Below are positions 1 through 7,312 of a DNA stretch of 64,000 nucleotides, one piece after another (the first letter of the stretch is position 1; each line of letters starts with the position of its first letter). A program made the position numbers and the translations under genes. Under the pieces are notes generated by a model, which searched no databases, was not told the origin of the DNA, and worked only from the letters and a program-made list of their open reading frames with translations. The stretch spans positions 124,001-188,000 of the forward strand of contig JAUIJL010000012.1 of NCBI GenBank assembly GCA_030431255.1, given 5' to 3'. The stretch is from Thermoanaerobaculia bacterium (GTDB taxonomy: Bacteria; Acidobacteriota; Thermoanaerobaculia; Multivoradales; J023).

Positions 1-211
1 TGAGCACCTCCACGCCACCGACGATAAAACCCTCTTGCTCCACCGGCAGCTCGCCCCACACCGTGGAGGGGCGCTGCATCATTTGAGCGGCGGACGTCGA
101 GCACCAAGCGCCACAGGCCCCCAAAGCCGCGCCGTAAGCCCACCAGCTCGCGCCCGGTGGGACCAGCCCGGACCACCGTCCGCCACTCAACGTCGACAAG
201 AAATCTCTCAT
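1..211 (-). CDS. Possible 5' end of a minus-strand gene, truncated by window edge
   Basis: A frame open from an ATG at 211 down to base 1 (about 70 codons) has high third-position GC and an AGGA about 7 bases upstream. The part nearest the edge, ending in GELPVEQEGFIVGGVEVL, reads like real protein. The first half is less convincing: the neighbouring frame reads more naturally there (TGRELVGLRRGFGGLWRLVL). This may therefore be an N-terminus with a frameshift, or the true start may be different. I do not recognise a family. The 177 bases between it and the kinase gene at 389 hold no clear promoter or terminator. Confidence 0.3.
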   Translation of the reverse strand, partial: MRDFLSTLSGGRWSGLVPPGASWWAYGAALGACGAWCSTSAAQMMQRPSTVWGELPVEQEGFIVGGVEVL

Positions 212-388
212 GACTGAATCCTGCCCACCATCGCACGACCTATCTAATCAAGATAGAATCCCACCAACTCCCAGCCGAGGAAGTGAAGTAGGGACACGGC
301 CCGACGAGCCGATGCCCGGCCACAGCAACTTTGAGAAAAATACAAGACGACACCCAGCTCGTGGAGCGAATGAAATTCGAGCTTTATT

Positions 389-2203
389 ATGGACGAAAAA
401 TCCGAATCACAAAAACCCGAGGTAGCCCTCGACGGCTCCCACGAGCAGCCCAATTCGGATTCTTCGAGCGACGATTTGAGAGCGGCAAGCCCCGGCCCTG
501 ACGAGCCGTCGCGAGGTACGCCGGGCTCGGAGGGGCCGAGCGACCAAGACGAAACGACGGAGCGACCCAGCCCCTATGTTCCCCCAGGTGTCTCTCCAGA
601 TGCCTCACCGGGAGAGCCACGGCGCCCGCCGTCCAGAATCGGACATCAGACCTTCTCCAGCACCGAGCGTCGACCCAGGCATCCCAAGGACGAAAAGGTG
701 GATCGGGAGAAGGATCCCCTGAGTCATATCCGACCTGTCGAGCAACAGCCGACCTTACAGACCGATTTCTGGTCCAGCTCGTCTCCCAAAGCGGGCATCT
801 CCACCAGCGGTGACCTCCGCGCCGACTTCAGCCTGTGGCTGCGCCGCCGCAACGAATCCGGCTCCCTGGACGAGACCTTGCAATCGATCGCCGACGACGA
901 CTCGGACGACGACCTCGAAAGCCCTGTCCTACCCACCGCGGTAGAAGATGTCTACGAGGACCGTGGGGAAATCGGACACGGCGGCATGGGCACTGTACGC
1001 CAAGTCTTCGATCGCCGCTTGCGACGGGAGACCGCCCTCAAAATTCTCAAGGAGGAGATGGGCTCGAAGCACCGGGAGATTCGCCGTTTCGTGGAAGAGG
1101 CGCAGATCACGGGACAGCTCGACCACCCGAATATCGTGCCGATCCACGATCTGGGTCAGGATTCCAACGGCTCCCATTACTTCACCATGAAGCTGGTCCA
1201 GGGCGACGATCTGGAGACCATCATCTCCGACCTGGATGAGACCCGGCTCGACCCCGACGTGCTGGCGGATCACCTTCAAATCTTCATCAAGGTGTGCGAG
1301 GCGGTTTCCTTCGCCCACAGCCGGGGGGTCATCCATCGGGATCTCAAACCCTCGAACATCATGGTCGGTGAGTATGGTCAGGTCTACGTGATGGATTGGG
1401 GCATCGCCCGGTTGATGCCGGATTTGCCGATCGTCGAAACCGGTAGCTCCCTGAAATCGATCGTCACGGTATCCCGCAGTGAAAACAAAGATATCGACTC
1501 CCCCGGCACCATCGTCGGCACACCGCGATATATGGCCCCGGAGCAAGTGCAGGGAGATCACGAGCGGATCGATCATCGAGCCGACGTCTTCGCCCTCGGC
1601 GGCACCCTCTACCAAATCCTCACGGGCTGCGCTCCCTACACCGAGCAGAACTACTTCTCGTTGCTCGTCCAGGTCCAGAATTGCGAGGTCATGAGACCCA
1701 GCGAGCGCCCGGGTTGCAAGCACCTACCGGCGGAGCTAGAACGCATCACCCTCAAAGCGTTGGCCGCCGACCCCGAGGATCGCTACCCCACCGTGGTGGA
1801 TCTTCAAAAGGACGTCGAGCGATTCCTGCGCGGCATCTGGCATCTGCCGACGGAAACTTTTCCCGCCGGCTCGGCGATCATCACCGAAGGCGATGAGGGG
1901 GCCTCGGCTTACATCATCCGCAAGGGTCGGTGCCGGGTCGTGCGCGACATCGGCGGCGCCATCAAGGTGCTCCGGGAGATGGGCCCGGGTGACGTTTTCG
2001 GTGAGACCGCGATCTTCTCCTCCAGCCGTCGAAGCGCTACCGTGGAAGCCATCGACGACGTGGAAGTGACGGTGGTCACCTCCGAGATCCTGACCCAAGG
2101 CCTCGGCCTCAATTCCTGGATGGGTGATTTCGTCAAAGCCCTGGCGAGTCGCTTCCGGGAAGTGGACGACCGGCTCGCAGAGGCGTCGAGCGATCAAAGC
2201 TGA
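389..2203 (+). CDS. Ser/Thr protein kinase with C-terminal cyclic-nucleotide-binding domain
   Basis: This 604-aa protein has three parts. Residues 1 to about 185 are a charged, Pro/Ser-rich and probably disordered tail. A Hanks-type kinase domain runs from about 190 to 475, with glycine loop EIGHGGMGTV, lysine in TALKIL, catalytic HRDLKPSNIMV and GTPRYMAPEQ. A cNMP-binding domain occupies about 488-590 (GDEGASAYIIRKG; GPGDVFGETAIF; SRRSATVEA). The metal-binding DFG is DWG, a substitution I know from other environmental bacterial kinases, so activity is still expected. There is no transmembrane segment. The fusion suggests that a cyclic nucleotide gates phosphorylation (inference). The next gene starts 17 bases downstream, so the two are probably cotranscribed. 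The substrate is unknown. Confidence 0.93.
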   Translation: MDEKSESQKPEVALDGSHEQPNSDSSSDDLRAASPGPDEPSRGTPGSEGPSDQDETTERPSPYVPPGVSPDASPGEPRRPPSRIGHQTFSSTERRPRHPKDEKVDREKDPLSHIRPVEQQPTLQTDFWSSSSPKAGISTSGDLRADFSLWLRRRNESGSLDETLQSIADDDSDDDLESPVLPTAVEDVYEDRGEIGHGGMGTVRQVFDRRLRRETALKILKEEMGSKHREIRRFVEEAQITGQLDHPNIVPIHDLGQDSNGSHYFTMKLVQGDDLETIISDLDETRLDPDVLADHLQIFIKVCEAVSFAHSRGVIHRDLKPSNIMVGEYGQVYVMDWGIARLMPDLPIVETGSSLKSIVTVSRSENKDIDSPGTIVGTPRYMAPEQVQGDHERIDHRADVFALGGTLYQILTGCAPYTEQNYFSLLVQVQNCEVMRPSERPGCKHLPAELERITLKALAADPEDRYPTVVDLQKDVERFLRGIWHLPTETFPAGSAIITEGDEGASAYIIRKGRCRVVRDIGGAIKVLREMGPGDVFGETAIFSSSRRSATVEAIDDVEVTVVTSEILTQGLGLNSWMGDFVKALASRFREVDDRLAEASSDQS

Positions 2204-2220
2204 TCGAATCGGATCCGCCC

Positions 2221-3012
2221 ATGGAAATTAGAGACTTCGCTCACCATGTGGTGACCTGCCCCGACTTGGATCAGAAGCTGCGCTCCGAGCGCGATCTCAC
2301 GGATCTCGAGCCCGGGCCTTCCCTTCGCCTGTCGGCCCCGGGACGACCGGCCGAGCTGGCGATTCGACCCGCGCGCAAAGTCAAAATCCCTTCGATCGAA
2401 GGCATGTCCGACCCCAAGCAACGCCCGCGTATTTTGCATGCGTTGGCCAATCACGAGCTGCAAGCCGCGGAGCTCTTCGCTTGGGCCTTGCTGGCGTTCC
2501 CCGACGCTCCGACGGATTTCCGTCGCGGCCTAGCCGACATCCTCGACGACGAGCTGCGCCACACCCGCATGTACATCGCCCGGCTTCAGGCCTCCGGGGC
2601 GAGCTTCGGCGACTTTCCGGTGTCCGGCTACTTTTGGAATAAGGTGCCCCATCTCGAAACGCCGATGCATTTCATCAGCGCCATGTCCCTGACCTTCGAA
2701 AACGCCAACCTCGACCACACCGCCGACTACGCCGCGGCCGCTCGGCGGGCCGGTGACGTCAAAACCGCCCAGATCATCGAGGCCATCGGCCGTGACGAGG
2801 TGGAGCACGTGCGCTTCGGCTGGCGTTGGCTCAACTTCTGGAAGGAGGCCGACGCGGATCCGTGGGACGTCTGGTCCGAGCATTTGCATTGGCCCCTGCG
2901 ACCGATCAAGGCCAAGGGCTCGGACTTCCAAAGAGCACCGCGCCTCGATGCCGGTCTCGACCCGGCCTTCATCGATCGGCTGGCCGCCGCGCAAGACGAG
3001 GCGGAAGACTGA
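2221..3012 (+). CDS. DUF455 ferritin-like protein
   Basis: This 263-aa soluble protein belongs to the DUF455 ferritin-like family. The four-helix core carries carboxylate/His motifs typical of di-iron ferritin-like folds: NHELQAAELFAW near residue 77, LDDELRHTRMY near 110, and GRDEVEHVRFGWRWL near 190. These spaced E..H pairs would bind a di-metal centre. The biochemical role of DUF455 is not established; some members have been linked to modification of small molecules or tRNA. It lies directly between a Ser/Thr kinase gene (17-base gap) and an ATP-grasp gene starting at about its stop, which suggests one transcript and possibly one pathway with the ATP-grasp enzyme. The start is the first ATG after the kinase stop; the Shine-Dalgarno sequence is weak. 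Confidence 0.85.
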   Translation: MEIRDFAHHVVTCPDLDQKLRSERDLTDLEPGPSLRLSAPGRPAELAIRPARKVKIPSIEGMSDPKQRPRILHALANHELQAAELFAWALLAFPDAPTDFRRGLADILDDELRHTRMYIARLQASGASFGDFPVSGYFWNKVPHLETPMHFISAMSLTFENANLDHTADYAAAARRAGDVKTAQIIEAIGRDEVEHVRFGWRWLNFWKEADADPWDVWSEHLHWPLRPIKAKGSDFQRAPRLDAGLDPAFIDRLAAAQDEAED

Positions 3013-3044
3013 TTCCTTCCGCCGACAGCGCCTCCACCGGGCTC

Positions 3045-4139
3045 GTGGTGGCCAACCTGGACGCGGAGGAAAGCTGGGCCCGAATCCGACGTCCCGGATT
3101 GCCCCGCCCCAACTTGAGCCGCTCCGCTCGCCGTCGCATGTCGGCCCTGGGCTCGCTGATGCGCGTCTATTGCCGTCCAGGGAGTCGGCTCTGGCTGCCC
3201 GGTCCTGTGGACGTCGAGAGGCTCCCTACATACCCCGGAATTCACCTTCCGGATTTGGAATTCGAGCCGCCGAACAGGCTCCCGGCCGAAAGCCCAATGT
3301 GGCTGTGGGGCACCACGGAACCTTGGTCGTCGGATCCAGCGACCGTTGAAGTCGCCGCTCGGGTCAACGACCGCTGTTATTTCCTCACCCTGGCCGAGCG
3401 ACTCGGCCACAGCCTGCCGGGCGCGCGATGTTTCGATTCCGCCGCGGACTTTCATCGCTTCGTCGAGTTGGAGCCCGAGATCTCCCGGGCACCCTGGGTG
3501 TTGAAAGCCTCGCTTTCGGCCGCCGGCAGGAACCGCCTCATTCACCGGCCACAGCGCCACGACCCCAAGCATCGCCAGGAGCCGAGCGAGAAAAGCATAC
3601 GGCGCCTCTTCCACCAACACGGCAGCCTTCTATTTGAGCCCTGGCTCGACCGAGTCGAGGACTACGGCCTGCTCATGGAAGTCGGTCCGACCGGCATGAG
3701 CGACGAGCCGCGCCTGCACCGACAGCAGATCGGCCCAACCGGGGGTTTCGCCGGGATCGAGATCAGCCCGGCGCTGGGGCTCACCCAGAAACAACGCGAC
3801 GTGGTTTTGCGGACCGCCGGAGACGTCGCGGCACAGCTCGCGAAGGACGGCTATCGCGGCCCGGTGGGCATCGATTTTTGGACCTATCGCCGTGAAGACT
3901 GCGAGGTCGCCCTGCATCCCCTAGGCGAAATCAACGCTCGGATGACATTCGGCCGGGTCGCCCGCGCCTGGGTCGACGCTCTTTTCCCTTCCGAAGACCC
4001 GAGCAGCCATACCTTCAGCCTGCATTTCGGCCCACCGAGCGAGGCGTCTTCAAGGTGGGTGGAGCGTCTGCCGCTGTTGATTCCGGGCAAGGATCCAGAG
4101 GAAACGGAATCGGTCTGGCTCGAAGCACGGAGCGCCTAG
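3045..4139 (+). CDS. ATP-grasp domain protein
   Basis: This protein of about 364 aa has a C-terminal ATP-grasp signature: GPVGIDFWTYR followed by PLGEINARMTFGRVARAW. The E and N there are the usual Mg-ATP ligands, and a nucleotide-binding strand (APWVLKASLSAAGRNRL) lies earlier. ATP-grasp enzymes join a carboxylate to an amine or thiol through an acyl-phosphate; the substrate here cannot be read from sequence. The frame is open far upstream, into the DUF455 gene, but that part has shadow-like composition. I therefore place the start at GTG 3045 (VVANLDAEESWA). CTG 3009, overlapping the upstream stop, is an alternative. Proximity to the DUF455 gene implies translational coupling. Confidence 0.75.
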   Translation: MVANLDAEESWARIRRPGLPRPNLSRSARRRMSALGSLMRVYCRPGSRLWLPGPVDVERLPTYPGIHLPDLEFEPPNRLPAESPMWLWGTTEPWSSDPATVEVAARVNDRCYFLTLAERLGHSLPGARCFDSAADFHRFVELEPEISRAPWVLKASLSAAGRNRLIHRPQRHDPKHRQEPSEKSIRRLFHQHGSLLFEPWLDRVEDYGLLMEVGPTGMSDEPRLHRQQIGPTGGFAGIEISPALGLTQKQRDVVLRTAGDVAAQLAKDGYRGPVGIDFWTYRREDCEVALHPLGEINARMTFGRVARAWVDALFPSEDPSSHTFSLHFGPPSEASSRWVERLPLLIPGKDPEETESVWLEARSA

Positions 4140-4160
4140 TCGGACCGAAAGAACGGCGAG

Positions 4161-4224
4161 AAAAACCGGCTGGGAAAAAACCGGCTGGAAAAAAACCGGC
4201 TGGAAAAAACCGGCTGGAAAAAAA
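4161..4224. repeat. Four tandem A5-7 CCGGCTGG units
   Basis: Four near-identical 13-15 bp units, each a run of 5-7 A followed by CCGGCTGG, stand head to tail (CCGGCTGG at 4166, 4181, 4196 and 4210). They lie just after the ATP-grasp gene and abut the terminator hairpin of the opposing operon. On the minus strand they form successive T-tracts. Confidence 0.9.
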
Positions 4225-4252
4225 TCAGCCCGCCCCGGGAAAAGGGCGGGCT
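4217..4252 (-). terminator. Intrinsic terminator of the small minus-strand operon
   Basis: A perfect 9-bp stem AGCCCGCCC (4227-4235) / GGGCGGGCT (4244-4252) has an 8-base loop. Read on the minus strand it is followed by GA and seven T residues. It lies 83 bases after the stop of the gene at 4335-4664. The plus strand lacks a T-tract, so it is directional. Confidence 0.8.
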
Positions 4253-4334
4253 CGATTACGCAGGAGATCAGCCCGTCGCCGACCGTTGGGGGCGATCGGC
4301 GACAGGTCTCGGGACACAGAGGGTCGGGTGGAGC

Positions 4335-4664
4335 TCAGTTGAAGCTCGGAGGACCTTTCCAAGCAGTCGGCTCGTCCACCCAGGCGGCGGCACGACGCAA
4401 CAGCTCGATGGCCGGTTGAATCTCGTCGTAAAGCATGGCTTCCAACAAACCTTGAACGGCGGCCGAGCGGTTCAGGGCATCGCCGGTTTCGGGATCGTAT
4501 TGGGGGTCCGGCAGCCCCTGGGCCAATTCCCGCAAACGCCGCTCCCAACGGCTGAGCACCGCCACCGCGGTCAGCATCATGTCTCGGGCGTCCTCCAGCT
4601 CACTTTGCTCGTCGGCCGGCTCTTCGACGATCGCGTCTTCCGCAGCGTCATCCTCGACGGCCAC
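4335..4664 (-). CDS. Hypothetical protein, second gene of a two-gene operon
   Basis: This 109-aa acidic, helical, soluble protein has no recognised domain. Its first 25 residues are rich in Asp/Glu (VEDDAAEDAIVEEPADEQSE), followed by helices with a Trp/Arg-rich segment. The start is GTG at 4664, supported by a GGAG about 7 bases upstream and by a 17-base overlap with the 3' end of the preceding gene, which suggests translational coupling. Transcription ends at the hairpin at 4217-4252. The function is unknown; pairing with the gene at 4648-5058 suggests a joint role. Confidence 0.65.
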   Translation of the reverse strand: MAVEDDAAEDAIVEEPADEQSELEDARDMMLTAVAVLSRWERRLRELAQGLPDPQYDPETGDALNRSAAVQGLLEAMLYDEIQPAIELLRRAAAWVDEPTAWKGPPSFN

Positions 4665-5058
4665 GTTGCGGCTCCCCGTTCCACGGCTGCTCGGAAATCG
4701 ACTGGGTCGATTCGATGTGGGCGAGATCGGCCCATCGCCGGGCGATCTCGGCTAAATCGGGAGCCTGTTGGCTGAGCACCTCCAGGCTGAGGGGAGTCTC
4801 CCAGCAGAAACCCACAAGGCCGGGCGGGATGGTCGCGCCGGTCAAACACCGCAGGGGCTGTCGGGTCAGCCGCAGATTGAAAGGCTCGATGTCGGAGAAG
4901 GGCAGCTCATGCGCTTCGCTGAAGCTCGAGCCGCCGAACGGATCTAAGGGCGTCAAAGGCTCCAGGGTGCCCAGGGGTTCCAGGGTACCCAGGGGTTCTA
5001 GGGTGCTCAGGGCATCCGCGGTCGACTGGCTCGTCACACTACTAGTAGCTCGGGTCAT
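4648..5058 (-). CDS. Hypothetical protein with TLEPLG repeats, first gene of a two-gene operon
   Basis: This 136-aa protein starts at ATG 5058, with GAGG about 9 bases upstream. The frame is open further upstream, but without coding-like composition. Residues about 18-36 hold three tandem TLEPLG-type hexapeptides, encoded by an 18-bp direct repeat near 4965-5010. They are followed by a region with two Cys and several Trp. There is no signal peptide or transmembrane helix and no family I recognise. It is divergent from the secreted-protein gene at 5386, and the downstream gene overlaps its end. Confidence 0.65.
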   Translation of the reverse strand: MTRATSSVTSQSTADALSTLEPLGTLEPLGTLEPLTPLDPFGGSSFSEAHELPFSDIEPFNLRLTRQPLRCLTGATIPPGLVGFCWETPLSLEVLSQQAPDLAEIARRWADLAHIESTQSISEQPWNGEPQRGRRG

Positions 5059-5266
5059 GGCTTGCCTCGGGTCAAGAAAAAGATTGGACCGGGCCGGCCG
5101 TTGCCTTGCGAATTTGCCGTCCCGGTCCCAAACCCATGTGCTGAACGAAAGGTAGCGAGCTCCAGCCAAAAGAGCGAAAAAAGCGACTGAACTTCCAAGG
5201 TTGGTTCCGATTCGGTCGATCACCGACCCATGGTTGGTGTTTTTTTCGTAAATGACGATTCGTTCT

Positions 5267-5284
5267 ACCGACCACTCGGTCGGT
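5267..5284. promoter_or_regulatory. TetR-type palindromic operator ACCGACC-N4-GGTCGGT
   Basis: A perfect inverted repeat with 7-bp arms (5267-5273 and 5278-5284) and 4-bp spacer ACTC sits in the 327-bp divergent intergenic region 5059-5385, about 100 bases before the start at 5386. A TTTTCGTAA half-element lies just upstream (5243-5251). The form matches operators of TetR-family repressors. No TetR gene is in the window. Confidence 0.6.
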
Positions 5285-5385
5285 CATATGCTCAGGCACA
5301 TCGTCCTGATGCTCGGCATGCCACACGCAAGGCAGGCCGACCCCACATTTCGGGCATCTGCCCTCGTCACTGTAGGAGATTCTCA

Positions 5386-5685
5386 ATGGATCGCAAACAC
5401 GCCGCTTGGACCTCGTGGATCGTCGCCGCCTTGTTGTCAACCACCCTGCTTTTTGGTCCTGCTGCATGGGCCGCGGAACCCGGAGAAGACACCCGAGCCC
5501 AGGAAATCTCCGTAGAGATCGGAATCGATCTTCTCGATTGGCTGAAATACGCGTTGGACGCCGCATGGAGCCTTCTCGAAGGCTCCGAAGGTAACGATTC
5601 GGACTCTGAAGCTTCCATCGAAGAGCCACCGGTCGAGGACCCTCCCGTCGCCGAGGTCGGACCGGGCATGGTTCCCATCGGCTAG
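5386..5685 (+). CDS. Small secreted hypothetical protein
   Basis: This 99-aa protein has a clear signal peptide: positive start MDRKH, hydrophobic core WIVAALLSTTLLF, probable cleavage after AAWA near residue 29. The mature part has one amphipathic helix (IGIDLLDWLKYALDAAWSLLEG) and an acidic, Pro-rich tail (EEPPVEDPPVAEVGPG). The start is ATG 5386 with AGGAG about 9 bases upstream; the longer upstream frame lacks coding character. It is probably periplasmic or extracellular and probably regulated through the palindrome at 5267-5284. The function is not recognisable. Confidence 0.75.
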   Translation: MDRKHAAWTSWIVAALLSTTLLFGPAAWAAEPGEDTRAQEISVEIGIDLLDWLKYALDAAWSLLEGSEGNDSDSEASIEEPPVEDPPVAEVGPGMVPIG

Positions 5686-5748
5686 CCCGCAAAGGCAGGC
5701 ATGTGTCATGCGTCCCGTGGGGATTTGGAACAGATCTCGAATTCGTTG

Positions 5749-6864
5749 CTAGATCAATCCCTCGGGGCGCGCCCGGTGATCGGAGCAAGCTCGCCAGAAT
5801 TGCTGCTGAAATGCCTTGGAAAAATCCATGGTCATGTGGCCACGCCACTCTTCCGCCGCTGCGCGCAGCTGGGAGTCCTCGGATAGGGCGAGCACCATGC
5901 AATGGGTCTCGACCGCCATCTCTTCCGCTGCCGCCAGATCCCCTTCTTCGAGATAAAAGCACACCAGATCCAAGGAGACCGCCGCCAGCTCGAAGGCTTC
6001 CTGGCCCTGCTGGAAGCTCTTTCTCGCCCTTTGGAGCCTTCGCTCCGCCAGCCGCGTGATACCCAACCGTGCCAGCAGCAATCCCTCGACCCAGATGATC
6101 TTGGCTTTTTGGACCGATCGGTTTCGCGGCAGACGCCGCTTGACCACCGTCAGCAGCCGATAGGCCATCTCTTGGGCGGTGACGTCCACCCCGCCGCGGG
6201 TGATCACCAAGGCCATGTTGTGCAGGATGGTGGTCACGGTTCGCCGTCCGCGCGCACCTGTGCCGTCCGCCAGCTCCAATGCTCGGGCCAAATCCGCCAA
6301 GCTTTTGGGATCGCCCGATAAATACCGAGCCAGGCCACGTATCGAAAGGCAGTCGGCCACCCGCCGGTGATTGTTCGAGCTAGCGAATAGCTCGATGGCA
6401 CGGCTGACTTCCTCCAATGCCTGCGACCGTCCCTGGGCCAAACGTAGGACTCCGAGCCGGGCGTGCACCTCACCTCGGCAATCCGCGGACAAGCTATGCC
6501 TCTCGCAGAGCTCTCGGGCGAGGCGGTAGGCCGATTCCGCCTGGGTCAGCTCCCCACACACGCGACAGCAGCTACCCCAGACCGCCAGGGCGTGAACTCG
6601 CCAAGATCGACGCTCGAGCTCGGTCGAGTAGCCCTGCTCTCCGTATGGGACTCGCCTCGCCAGCTCCGGCGCGTGCTGTCCGAGCAAATAGCCCTCTTCC
6701 GGATGGTGGAAAGCGGTTTCATCACACAAATCCAGATACAAACGAAGGAAAGGCAAGGTCCAGTAGCGCTCATGGGCCAATACCTTTCCCGCGGTGAGCG
6801 GGCTGACATACCCGATCCGACGCTGAGCAAGTCTCTCGATTTCAGTGATTTCTTGTTTGTTCAC
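5749..6864 (-). CDS. TPR-like helical repeat protein
   Basis: This 371-aa soluble protein is made of helix pairs resembling degenerate tetratricopeptide repeats. Examples are VWGSCCRVCGELTQAESAYRL, LGVLRLAQGRSQALEEVSRAI and LVCFYLEEGDLAAAEEMAVE. Such proteins are usually protein-interaction scaffolds or peptide-sensing regulators; no DNA-binding or catalytic domain is visible. The start is GTG 6864 (MNKQEITEIERL), preceded by an AT-rich stretch (6865-6935) that contrasts with the GC-rich surroundings and probably holds its promoter. It is transcribed away from the leu operon and has no adjacent partner. Confidence 0.8.
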   Translation of the reverse strand: MNKQEITEIERLAQRRIGYVSPLTAGKVLAHERYWTLPFLRLYLDLCDETAFHHPEEGYLLGQHAPELARRVPYGEQGYSTELERRSWRVHALAVWGSCCRVCGELTQAESAYRLARELCERHSLSADCRGEVHARLGVLRLAQGRSQALEEVSRAIELFASSNNHRRVADCLSIRGLARYLSGDPKSLADLARALELADGTGARGRRTVTTILHNMALVITRGGVDVTAQEMAYRLLTVVKRRLPRNRSVQKAKIIWVEGLLLARLGITRLAERRLQRARKSFQQGQEAFELAAVSLDLVCFYLEEGDLAAAEEMAVETHCMVLALSEDSQLRAAAEEWRGHMTMDFSKAFQQQFWRACSDHRARPEGLI

Positions 6865-7038
6865 AACAACACTCTCTCATATTTAGAGTTTTTTTGAAAA
6901 TCTCCCTTCGATTCTCTATATTTTGAGCATCCCACTAATCTTCTCTCACTTCGAGCTCGAATCCAGCCTCCGAATCACCGCCGAGACCCAATATGAAGGC
7001 CGTGACGAATTCGTGACAGGTAAATCCCTAGATCGAGC

Positions 7039-7067
7039 TTGACGGTGAACCCAGGGGCTTCTAGAGT
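7039..7067 (+). promoter_or_regulatory. Sigma-70 promoter of the leu operon
   Basis: TTGACG (7039-7044) and TAGAGT (7062-7067) are separated by exactly 17 bp. Predicted transcription start is about 7073-7075, only a few bases before the leader ATG at 7077, so the leader peptide may be translated from a leaderless or nearly leaderless mRNA. Confidence 0.65.
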
Positions 7068-7076
7068 CCTGCCATC

Positions 7077-7253
7077 ATGATTCGCCGAAACACCCCAGCT
7101 CGAAACTTTGCATCCATCGAGCACACCGCCGTCGCTCGGGCGCAAGCTTTGCCGAGCTCTTCGTTGGACGCTTTTGCGTGCGCCGGTTGGGCGGCCTTTT
7201 TGCTACTCGTCAGCCTCCTCCTTATTGAGCCCATCGTTCCGGGGGTGACCTGA
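7077..7253 (+). CDS. leuL: Leu-rich leader peptide of the leucine operon attenuator
   Basis: A 58-codon reading frame (ATG 7077, stop TGA 7251-7253) contains LLLVSLLLI at codons 42-50. Six Leu codons fall within eight positions (TTG CTA CTC, then CTC CTC CTT; 7200-7223), including the CTA codon. It lies between a sigma-70-like promoter and an intrinsic terminator upstream of leuA, the arrangement of leader peptides in which stalling at Leu codons controls terminator formation. There is no good Shine-Dalgarno, consistent with leaderless initiation. Alternatively it is a small membrane protein, since the same segment is hydrophobic, but position and RNA pairing favour the leader role. Confidence 0.7.
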   Translation: MIRRNTPARNFASIEHTAVARAQALPSSSLDAFACAGWAAFLLLVSLLLIEPIVPGVT

Positions 7254-7312
7254 CGCATTCGATTTTTCGACGCGAGCATCACGAAACCCCCGGGTAGGCC
7301 CCGGGGGTTTTT
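7239..7312 (+). terminator. Leucine attenuator: antiterminator and intrinsic terminator
   Basis: The terminator has an 11-bp perfect stem AAACCCCCGGG (7284-7294) / CCCGGGGGTTT (7300-7310), loop TAGGC, and five T. CCGGGGGT (7239-7246), inside the end of the leader peptide, is complementary to ACCCCCGG (7286-7293) of the 5' terminator arm and would form the antiterminator. GTCA plus CC-rich sequence in the Leu codon run (7209-7220) can pair with GGGGGTGAC (7241-7249) as the protector. This gives the mutually exclusive 1:2, 2:3, 3:4 structures of classical attenuation. Confidence 0.75.

Noticed and set aside
929-1723. Minus-strand frame of 264 codons inside the first kinase gene
   Set aside because: Antisense shadow with no domain.
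2826-3044. N-terminal extension of the ATP-grasp gene into the DUF455 gene
   Set aside because: Arg-rich shadow sequence overlapping a good gene in another frame.
4055-4342. Small plus-strand protein with KPAGKK repeats
   Set aside because: Arises only from translating the A-tract CCGGCTGG repeat and the terminator; no ribosome site.
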